Part shown: positions 17,468-26,400 of the stretch, one piece after another
How the letters are laid out: every line of letters begins with the position of its first letter
Numbering within the stretch: the first letter of the stretch is position 1
Assembly (NCBI GenBank): GCA_019239425.1
Contig: JAFAZX010000075.1
Span: forward strand, 26,364-90,363
DNA from: Acidobacteriota bacterium
Lineage (GTDB): Bacteria; Acidobacteriota; Blastocatellia; Pyrinomonadales; Pyrinomonadaceae
Length of the DNA: 64,000 bases
Direction of reading: 5' to 3'
Position numbers and translations under genes: made by a program
Notes under the pieces: model-generated
The model's database searches: none
Told to the model about the DNA's origin: nothing
What the model saw: the letters and a program-made list of their open reading frames with translations, nothing else

Positions 17468-18133
17468 TCATTGTTCCTTCAATATCACTGTTAATTGCTC
17501 AACCGAGTCCATTAAATGTACTGGCTTTTCAGAAGTCAACCAAGAGGAATTCTCATCCGGAGAGATTTTGATATACCAAACACCCTGAGGCAAAGCTAAA
17601 GTTACCCCGGAATCAGTCCGACTCACTACTCGCTCGAACTGGTCTGGTGACACGCTCGTCTCCGCAACAAAACGCTTACGTTCGTCAAGGATGCGTACTG
17701 CCACAGATCTCCATGCGGTCGCGCTTTTTAATAAGGGGTTGCCAGAGCCATCTTGCAATAAGACTTTGACTGTATGGTAGAAAATTTTGACGGGAATAGA
17801 CCCGACATCCACCTCATCATTTTTCTTAATCCGCACACGGTGACCGGCGTAGGTTGGCCTACTGAACGAGTGGGACCCAACGAAAGGTGGTCTAATCGGG
17901 GTAATAGCATTTAATGGTAGCGGACCAGTTACATACAACACCCTCGTTGTTTTGACGAGATTACTATCTGTTACATCAACTCGGATTCGACCCGCAGCAT
18001 CGGCTTCAGCCGTATATATAAAATCACCTCCCCTATTGTTCGGGCCTGGGGAAACCACAACATAGGCAGCGGGGATTGGTCGTCCCAAGCCGTCCACCGC
18101 TTCCCCCCGTATGGTGTATCGATACTCATCCAT
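17468..18133 (-). CDS. Ig/transthyretin-like domain protein downstream of RHS tip remnant (putative immunity or accessory protein)
   Basis: This 221-residue protein begins MDEYRYTIRGEAVDGLGRPI. The first 90 residues look like a carboxypeptidase-regulatory/transthyretin-like beta sandwich (GRPIPAAYVVVSPG, then AGRIRVDV). A second beta-rich half ends in WYIKISPDENSSW and LTVILKEQ. There is no signal peptide. The ATG overlaps the stop codon of the preceding RHS tip fragment (ATGGATGA), suggesting translational coupling as in toxin/immunity pairs. The family is not one I recognise as a named immunity protein. Confidence 0.55.
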   Translation of the reverse strand: MDEYRYTIRGEAVDGLGRPIPAAYVVVSPGPNNRGGDFIYTAEADAAGRIRVDVTDSNLVKTTRVLYVTGPLPLNAITPIRPPFVGSHSFSRPTYAGHRVRIKKNDEVDVGSIPVKIFYHTVKVLLQDGSGNPLLKSATAWRSVAVRILDERKRFVAETSVSPDQFERVVSRTDSGVTLALPQGVWYIKISPDENSSWLTSEKPVHLMDSVEQLTVILKEQ

Positions 18134-18440
18134 ACATAATTGGAGTGACGATGGACGAGAACAAGTACGAGGCGTTGTTGTAGTCGGGCACAAAGACCGC
18201 GTCCAGCGCGTTGAGATTCGAGTGGGTCTGGTCGAAGATCGGCGACGCGTGGATGACGTAGTTCTCCGACCCACCTTTGCCGTTACTCCTGCGCCCCCAC
18301 TCTTCGGAGTCGTAAACAGCTGTCCCATCCTTCAGCCGGTCGGTGATCTCGGCGCAGGAGGCGGGCATGCCGTCGATGTCGCCGCACCCGTCGGAGAGGT
18401 GGAACGGGTCGCCCCCGTCCACGAACAGCGGCGCGTCCCT
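18126..18440 (-). pseudogene. Displaced RHS C-terminal fragment (orphan tip 3)
   Basis: The frame reads RDAPLFVDGGDPFHLSDGCG then DIDGMPASCAEI, closely matching the conserved pre-tip segment of the full-length RHS protein upstream (MFLDGGDPFHLSDGCGTIDG). After about 60 residues it diverges into a short unique end, VPDYNNASYLFSSIVTPIMYG. There is no ATG or ribosome site, only an internal GTG at 18422, so it is a silent cassette rather than a gene. No HExxH motif is present. It directly follows the secreted protein gene at 18519. Confidence 0.65.
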
Positions 18441-18518
18441 TGGAGGAACTACTCGCTCGTAACATAAGAGCCGCGGGACCGGTCTTCACCTTCGCCGCCA
18501 TCCATCCCGACAGGGCCC

Positions 18519-18992
18519 TCACTTGGTAGGATCGAACGTAAAAATCATCAGGAGCGCATCCGCGATTTCTGTGTCGTCCGCCACTTCAGCATAGAAGTTG
18601 GCGGCGTCAAGCGGCCCAAACTTGCCAGGGAACGTAGCCATGAGGATGTGTAAACCCGCGCGTCGCGATTTCTTTGGTTTCCATTTGGTGTTAACACCCG
18701 GTCGTGTGAGGGCTACGAAGACTTTATGTCCGTTAATTTCTTGCTCTCGGTACCAGAGGTAGTTCTTGTTCTCCCTCGGGTCAACGGCATACCCCTCGCT
18801 TATCCCGCTTTCGAACTCGATGCTCAAGCCATGTTCTTTATAGATACGGCCGTTGATCGTATCGACTGTTGCACTACGTTCGTACCTGTAACCTTTGAGC
18901 AGCTTAACTCCGCCATACGGCGGATCGTCAGCGAGCGCCGAGCAGACGGATATCAGGATACATGCTGCCGCAATGGTTGTTTTTTTAAGCAT
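18519..18992 (-). CDS. Small secreted protein, putative immunity partner of the HExxH tip
   Basis: This encodes 157 residues with an N-terminal signal peptide (MLKKTTIAAACILISVCSALA) and a beta-rich mature part (SIEFESGISEGYAVDPRENK, NGHKVFVALTRPG). A GTG at 19010 would overlap the end of the toxin-tip gene by 8 bp; the ATG at 18992 gives the better signal peptide. Position right after an HExxH tip, same strand and overlapping, suggests a periplasmic immunity protein. No homologous domain is recognised. Confidence 0.55.
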   Translation of the reverse strand: MLKKTTIAAACILISVCSALADDPPYGGVKLLKGYRYERSATVDTINGRIYKEHGLSIEFESGISEGYAVDPRENKNYLWYREQEINGHKVFVALTRPGVNTKWKPKKSRRAGLHILMATFPGKFGPLDAANFYAEVADDTEIADALLMIFTFDPTK

Positions 18993-19002
18993 TGACTTGC
19001 AC

Positions 19003-19500
19003 TCATTCACCTACAATTGCCAAGTCTTTGTGGCTGTATAATGGGCTCCAGCAAGCTTTAATTACTATATCATTGAGCTTAGCAGAGCCGCCAAAGTACG
19101 CATCCCCTAGACCCGCGAGGTGAATGGCTTCGTGTATCAAGGCTAAGGCACGCGACGGGTCAGGTGTAATCTTTGCTCCCCCTCTCGCCCTAAAGAAGTT
19201 GTCGCGCACCATCACATCCTGCCCAAAGATGAAGGCTCCGGCATTTTTCCCCTTCTCTGTCTGCATGAATTGCTGAGCCTGCGGATCGGTGCTCATCTCA
19301 GCGTAAAAGACATTATAGCCGTGGGTGCTCTGGACGGAATCCGGGCGTGCGCTAAGGGTGTTGAACTTCTTAATGACATCTTGGACACTGACGTTCGAGT
19401 TAGCTAGATCTTTCGCTAAATTTTTCTGACACCCCGAGCTACCAAGAAGCTTGGCACCTTCTCTCAGTGCCTTAGCAATTACATCTAAAGCGGCTGTCAC
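19003..19500 (-). CDS. Displaced RHS toxin tip with zincin-like HExxH motif (orphan tip 2)
   Basis: This encodes 165 residues without a signal peptide. LIHEAIHLAGLGD (His123, Glu124, His127, downstream Asp) is a zinc-metallopeptidase signature. The upstream helix-rich portion (EGAKLLGSSGCQKNLAKDL) aligns in order with the end of the full-length RHS protein (EGLEKYLADSTCARFIQDL, then ALHETIHFAGL). It is therefore a second variant of the same tip family. Its GTG start lies inside the last codons of an IS630 transposase fragment (shared GTGA), so the RHS core that once preceded it has been replaced. It may be unexpressed or act as a recombination donor. Confidence 0.7.
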   Translation of the reverse strand: MTAALDVIAKALREGAKLLGSSGCQKNLAKDLANSNVSVQDVIKKFNTLSARPDSVQSTHGYNVFYAEMSTDPQAQQFMQTEKGKNAGAFIFGQDVMVRDNFFRARGGAKITPDPSRALALIHEAIHLAGLGDAYFGGSAKLNDIVIKACWSPLYSHKDLAIVGE

Positions 19501-19958
19501 TTGCGTGCGAGTGAGTAGCCGCAGTGCTTGAACCAGCCGCGGATGTCGGCTTTAGTCACAAGCCCGATGGCTTGTGCCAGTGCCTTGTCGAGTGCGTCGG
19601 CGGTTCGCGCCTTCGCCCCGCGCAAGAACGTCTTGATCTTTGACCAGCACTGCTCGATGGGGCTGAAGTCGGGCGAGTAAGGCGACAACCACAAGACCTG
19701 GGCGCCGCGCCCCTCGGCCACTTCCTCGATGCGGCTCGCCCGGTGCGCGCCCAAGTTGTCGAGCACCACCACGTCGCCCTTGCGCAGCCGCGGCGCGAGC
19801 ACGGGCTCGGCATAGGCGTCGAAGCAGGTGGTATCGAGCGCGCCCTCGACGGCGAGCGTCGCCACCAACCCGCGTAACCCCATCGCGCCGATGACCGAGG
19901 TGTGCGCGCCATAGTTCCGCGGCGCCGAGTCATGCACGCGAAACGACAACCGTAACAT
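19497..19958 (-). pseudogene. IS630-family transposase, C-terminal half
   Basis: The 153 residues contain the second and third parts of the IS630 DDE domain: VVVLDNLGAHRA (Asp), then LWLSPYSPDFSPIEQCWSKIK (Glu). The N-terminal helix-turn-helix half and the first catalytic Asp are missing, about half of the usual 330-350 residues. It lies between the immunity-like gene at 20033 and the orphan tip, and its stop codon overlaps the tip's first codon. It is an insertion that truncated a toxin locus. Confidence 0.8.
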
Positions 19959-20032
19959 GGAGGACTAGTTGCTATATCATGGAAGATCTATCACCACATA
20001 ATACATTTGCTTCTACCAGCTTGTTTCTTTGT

Positions 20033-20449
20033 TTATTCACATGGCTGCGTTTTGGCTGAAGTTCCCGATAACTGGCCACGTTGGACTGTACAGGATTCAG
20101 TAGCCGGACAGCCTTCCGGAATAATGTTCCCGATCTCTACGCTGACTGTGAGCGACTTATCAGTACCCTCCCTGTCGCTGACTGTTATCTCACTTGTGCC
20201 TTGACCACTGGTGATTGTACCTGTTGATACCTTCCACTTATAGCTTGGCTCACGATCCATGTACCCACCAGCAATATTAACTGCAAAAGTGTAATTCGGA
20301 TCGCGGCACGCCTCTTTCCTCGAGCAGACAATTTTTATCACGGGGCAGGATTCAATACGTGGCTTTACTGCCACCCTATTTGTCGAAGTTGGGGTGCCAC
20401 AGAGCAGTGCCATGCACACTAATACTTTGAGTGCTATTTCATTCTGCAT
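20033..20449 (-). CDS. Small exported Ig/PKD-like protein following the RHS gene, putative immunity protein
   Basis: This 138-residue protein starts 5 bp after the RHS stop codon. It has an N-terminal hydrophobic segment (ALKVLVCMALLCG), four or more Cys residues, and a beta-sandwich-like middle (YKWKVSTGTITSGQGTSEIT, then SLTVSVEIG) resembling PKD/Ig domains. Position implies it is the cognate immunity or accessory protein of the metallopeptidase tip. The function is inferred from context only. Confidence 0.55.
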   Translation of the reverse strand: MQNEIALKVLVCMALLCGTPTSTNRVAVKPRIESCPVIKIVCSRKEACRDPNYTFAVNIAGGYMDREPSYKWKVSTGTITSGQGTSEITVSDREGTDKSLTVSVEIGNIIPEGCPATESCTVQRGQLSGTSAKTQPCE

Positions 20450-20453
20450 CGGC

Positions 20454-23400
20454 TCACCTCATACGCATGAGTGAATCTGGACATTTATTTTTCAGTTCTT
20501 GATTCCAGAAGTTACTCATTTTAAATGCGGCCGCAAGCGGCTTGAGCCCCTTGGTATCGGGCACTGTAGTGTGATTCATTTTAGCAACGGCCGCCGCGAG
20601 GACGAAGTCATCGTAACCGTTTAAGCCCGCAAAATGAATAGTCTCATGCAGCGCGATTATGCGATCCAGCTCAAGCCCCAGCACATATTTCTCACCCGGG
20701 GTGGGATTACCGCCGAACCTCGTAATGTTGATTGCCATTTGTGCGCCGTCGCGCCCTCCGATGCTCCCACGAGCTTCACCTCCCCCGGGAACATAATCGC
20801 GAACAACTCCGCGCTGGCTAACAACTTTATCAAAGACCTTGAGAAGGTCTCCACCTTCTACCAGCGGGTTACTATCGCTGGCTACTTGACCAAGTAGGTC
20901 TTGGATGAAACGCGCACAGGTCGAATCTGCCAAATACTTTTCTAATCCTTCACGGATACCGCCGATATCAATCGGCAACCCGAGAGGTCTCTGCGGGATG
21001 ATTTGAGTATTGAGCGTCCCGCCCTGGCCCGGCAATTGTCGGAAGTAGCCAATATCGCGCGCACAAACGTCTCCCTGAGGCTTCCCATTGTCTATGCACG
21101 GGCCCCAATCAGCCACCCAGACCGTCCCTGGCACGCTGATGCCCAAGCTGGCCTGGGCGGCGCCGGGTGTCGCGTTCTGGACGAAATTCACCAAATTGCC
21201 GTTACCGTTCCGCTTACGGCCCCATATCTCAACAGGAGACACGGCAGTGCCATCCTGCGACCGCTCACTGATCTCAGTGCATGAGGCTGGCATGCCATCT
21301 ATAGTTCCACATCCGTCCGAGAGGTGGAACGGGTCGCCGCCGTCGAGGAACATCGGCGTATCCGAATGCACGTCCGCGTAGTTCGGGTCGATGATGCTAA
21401 TGAATGGGTCAGCGGTGCCCACCTCCTGCCCCAGCGGATCCATCTCCTGCCGCTCGAAGACGCGGTTCGATGCTGTCTCCACCCAGCTCGCAGAGCCGGG
21501 GTTGGCGTGCCGCCACTTCACCGCCGAGCCGTTGGTCGCAGGGTATATCTCCTGCTTCGCCAGCAGCATCCCGCCGCCGTAGACGTAGCCCTTCACCTTC
21601 TCCCCCGACGCGCTCAGCTCCATCAACTTCGCCCCGCCCAGCGCCGAAGAGTAGACGTAATAAGTCTCCTCCACGTCGGCTGCGCACTGTAGCGCGCCAA
21701 TATCTCTCCTCCTCGTCTGAACGCGGTGGGCGGGTCGCCCCTCCCCGTCGTACTCCTGCGCGATCTCGTAATCGTACGGGGAGCACGCGCCGTTCCCGGG
21801 GTCGTGCGAATAGGTCTGCGACCCCGCCGCGTCGTAGGTGTTGACGTTGGAGGTGCTCGCCGTCAGATTTCCGGCCGCGTCGTACGTCCAGCCGTCGCGC
21901 CGGTCGTCCGTGCCGTATGTGCTCGACTCCCCCGCCAGCTCATGCTTCCACAGCCGCCCCGAGCGCGCCGTCATGTTGCCCCACTCGTCGTAGCCGAACG
22001 TCTGCCGGAAGGGGCTGTTCGCCGGGACGGTCGGTGCCTGCCCGCGCGCTTCGAGCCCCGTGTATGCCTCCTTCAGCCGCCCGTACTCGTCGTAGTCGAA
22101 CTTACGGTCGAACCGGTTGTCCTGCACGTCGTAGGCGTGGTTGAGGCGCCCGTCCATGTTGTAGTCATAGTTCCACGTCATCGTCAAAGGCGTCTGGTTC
22201 GAGGTGTTGACGATGACGTTGCGCAGCTCCATCGTCGCCGCCCGCAGCCGCGCGTCGTAACCCACGTACTGGTGCGTCTGGTTGCCGAAGTCCACGTCCT
22301 TGAGCGCGCCCCACGCCCGGTACTGCATGTTCGAGGCGTAGGTGGCCGCGCCCGTCGGCCCCGACCCCGTCGCGTCGAGCATCCTCCCGGCAACGTCGTA
22401 TCTGTACTGGACGCTCGAGCCCCCCTGCTCGCTCACGGACTTGAGCTTCCCTGAGAGTGTGTAGTCGTAGTTGATTTGGTAGGTGCGCCCCTGAAGAGCA
22501 TTGAACTGCCGCGTCTCTGAGGTGAGCCGCGAAAGGCCGTTGTAGACGTAGCCGAATGAACCGGTGCCGTCCGTCATCGAGGTGCGGTTGCCGACCTCGT
22601 CGTACTCGAACCGCGCCGGCGATGGCACGGAGACATCCGGCGGCGGGTTGTTGCCTAAGCCGTAGCTGACGCTGTTAACCAGGTGACGTTTGTTCGCATA
22701 GTTGGCGGCGTTGGTGAAGCCGTAGGTTGTGACGACGCCGCGTGGGTCGGTCATGCTTATCAAGGTGTCGTCCGCGTCGTACACGTAGCTGGTCGTCGCG
22801 TTCCCGGCGTACTTCGGCAGGTGGCGGGTCTTCAGGCGGCCGTGCCCGTCGTATGCAAGCGTCGTGACCTGCGCCGCGCCGTCCGTCCCGACGAGTTGTC
22901 TCATTTCCGTGACCTGGTCGAGCGTGTTGTAGGTGTTCGTCACGGTCGAGTAGACCGACCCGTTCGGTTTCAACGTCTCGGCCTTGATCTGCCTGCCGAG
23001 CGGGTCGCTGGTCAACCGCTGCCGCCGCCCGGCTTCGTCGGTGAGGGTGACGACCTCGCCGCCCGCGCACCCGCACCCGCCGTACTCGGCCTGCCGCGTC
23101 ACCGGCTGCTCGTTCGCGTAGCCCGGGTCACCCGGGTTAAGGAGCTTCGGCAGTGTGGTAACCAGCGGCCTCGACTTCCAGTCGAAGGTCTGAGTCGTCC
23201 ACTTCCACCCGCGCGCGGCGTCGTCACCGGTAGGGTTCCAGAGGCCGTTCACCTCGGTCGGGTTGGTCTGCCCAGCGGCCCGGCCCGCGATGTCGTAAGA
23301 GACGTACCGGGCGCTGTAACCGCCGGTGCTGTTCGGCAGGTCGTCAGCCGTGGCGCGCACCCGACCCGCCCCGTCGAAGATTGAGATGGAGCACACTTCG

Positions 23401-26400
23401 GGCATCCCGGCGTCAACCTGCGTCCACGACTGCACCGCGTCCATCGCCTCGCTGTAGACCCAGCGCGTGTAGCCGCCGCTGATGACCTGACTGGCCGCCG
23501 CGCCCCTGCCGCTCACCTCGACACGCAGCGTGTGCCCCGTCGCGTCGTACGTGAAGGTCTGTTGCGCCCCCTTCGGGTCTTCCGTCCTGGACACTAACCC
23601 CGTGTAGAAGTTGTACTCGACCTTCGAAGAGTAGCCGTCCGCGTCGGTCGCCAGCGTCGGGTAGGCCAGCGTGTTCGTCCCCCACTTGTCCGCGAACCTG
23701 TCGGCGTAGGCGATGGTGGACTGGTGCCCCAGTGGGTCGCGGCTGAAGACGGCCGACCCTGTCGTGTTGTATCCGGCCCGCGACTCCACCGACTGCGACA
23801 CGTCGTGCAGGGCCGTCACGTCCCACCGCCTCACGCTCGTCACAAGACCCCGGCCTAACACAAACGTCGCACCGTAGTTCGTCCCGTCGTGCTGCACGGG
23901 CTCGCCCTGATACTGAAGGAATTCACCGCCCTGGTCGTAGATGTAATCGACCTTCGAGGCGATATGCCCCGCCGCGTCGTAGCCGCTCGTCGAGCTGACG
24001 AGCCCGAGCACGCGGCGGCCGACGTACGCCGGGTCGAGATTGTACTCGGTGTGGGTGCGCCGCAACACGCCCGACTCTGACCCGCTCCACTCCTTCGCCT
24101 CGGTCACCAGCCCGTAGGAAGTGTACTCGTAGCTCGTCCCCGTGTGGTTCTGCTGCGGGTCGAAGACCTCCGCGACCTTCACCCGCGGGTTGAGTTGATA
24201 AGTGAGCGACTCGTCGTCCTGCGTCCAGGTCGTCTGCGCCGTCCGTTTCAGTACGAACTGGCCCGGCGTATCCTGCCCCCACGTCTCGACAGACGTGACG
24301 AGCCCACGTCGGAAGGTGTTCGCCGCGCCGTAGCCGATCTTCTGCATCACCGTGGTGGAGGTGTCGGCGCCCGCGCCGCCCGCGAGCGTCTGACTGTTCT
24401 TCATCAACTGCGCCCCGCTCTGGTCTACGCTGTAGGTGGTCACGGCCGGCGCATCCCCGTTCCAGTCCTTAGCGAAGTCACGGCGCTGCGTGAAGCGCGG
24501 GCAGTCGGTCCCGCCGTTCGTCTGCGCCGCGGTCGGCGACTGGAGGTCATACTCGGAGTAGGAGAGGAGCCGGCCGTCCGGCGCGTGCCGCTCCACGCGG
24601 TAGACCTGCCCCCAGGAGTTGTAGAGGAAGTTGTAGCGCGAGCCGTCGTCGAGGCCCACCTGCGTCAGCACCGAGATGACCATGCCATTCGCCGGCCCGA
24701 GCACGCCCACGCTTCCGGCGAAGCCGGTCGAGACGGTCAGGTTTGAGTAGCCGAAGGTCGCCCACTGGTGCGCTTGCCCCCCGCGATCCTGCTCGACGGA
24801 GATCGGCCTCGCGTTCGCGTCGTAGGTGAAGGTGATCACACGGCCGAGGGTGTCTGTGATCGAAGACACGTCCCCCGTAGGGTTATATGCCAGGGAAATA
24901 TAGTTGCCGTTCCGGTCCTTGATCTTCGTCGGCTTGAACGCGGAACCTTGAAGCGTAAATGAGATCTGCGAGCCGTCCGCCGGCCGGAGCACGAGCCCAT
25001 TTTCTTCGGTGAGCTGAGTGTACGACGAATCGATTGCCTCATACGTCGTGGACGTGCCCACCTGGCGCAGCTCGACATGGTCACCAGACGGGGTGACGAG
25101 CATGTAGGCGTTCTCGTTCCTCGCGTTCTTGTACTTGGCCTGGATAATCGGCAAGCCCAGCCGGAAGCCGGGGCTCGGGTCGCCGTCGTCGGTGTCGAAC
25201 TTTACCGCCCCCGTCACCGCGTCCCTCGTCCAGACCAGCGAGTTGTAGGAGAGCGACAGTCCGAGGTCTAAGCCGGCCCTCCCCTCAAGCCCGGCGAGCG
25301 GCACCGAGAAGCTGAAGTTGCGCGACAGCGGGTCGTCGCCGCCCGAGCCGGTCTCGTTCGCAGGGTCTTTCCGCGCCTCAGAGAAGTTATTCCCCGTCGG
25401 GTCAGCGCCGCCCGCGGCGGCCAGCGCCCCGACCTCGCCCCCCGCCAGCGCGCGGTTGTAGACGCGCACCTCGTCGAGCCGCCCCTGGAAGAACTGCGGC
25501 GTGGCCTGCCGCCCGCCGATGCGGAAGTCGTTCTGCGCGGGGAGAACATCACCTATCGCACCCGAGGCCGCCGCCGTGTGCACCAGCTGCCCGTCGGCGT
25601 AGGTCTTCGCGCTCACGCCGTCGTAGGTGAACGTGATGTGCGTCCAACGGCTCGGCCGGGCAACGTAGCCCGTGTTGACCCAGCCCCACCCCGGGCTCTG
25701 GTTAGCGATGGCCCACTGAATCGTGCCGTCCGGGAAGCGCGCGACCTCGTACTCGCCTTCCCGATTGACGATGACGCCCCCGGCCCCGGCCGTGCCGCCG
25801 CCCGTCGGGTAGACCCACGCCGAGACCGTCAACGCCGCCCCGGCCGCCGGGACGCCCGCGCCCACCTGCACGTAGTCGTCTGCGCCGTCGAAGGAGGCCG
25901 AGGAACCTGAAGAGCCTGCCGCCCATCCGGCGCCGGCTTGCAGCGTACCCGGGTGACCGCCTCCCGAGCTGTCCGCCGCGGCCGTCCCCGCGCCCTCGTC
26001 GAACTTCCAATAGCCGACCAGCCCCGAGTCGGCCGACGGGGTCAGCCGCAGGTAGTCGATGTCGCCCATGTAGCCGCCCGCGCCGTTCGTGTCGCAGACC
26101 ACGCGCAGGACGTGGCGGCCCGCGTTGAGCTGGACGCCAGCCTTCGCGACCGTCTGCCAGCTGCTCCCGCCCGGGAGTTGGATCGGCCCCGTCACGTCCG
26201 CCCCGTCCGCCTCGACGTGGAAGGTGCCGCCCGGCGTCTCCCAGTAGTAGGTCTGGGCCGAGAGCGTGTAGGAGCCGGCCCGGGCCACGTCCACCGTGTA
26301 GTTCATCCAGTCGCCGGCCTGCATCACGACCAGGTAGCCATTGCTGAAGCCTGCGGCCGACTTGTAAATGTCCACGTCGGTCGTGTTACGGAAGGACGGG

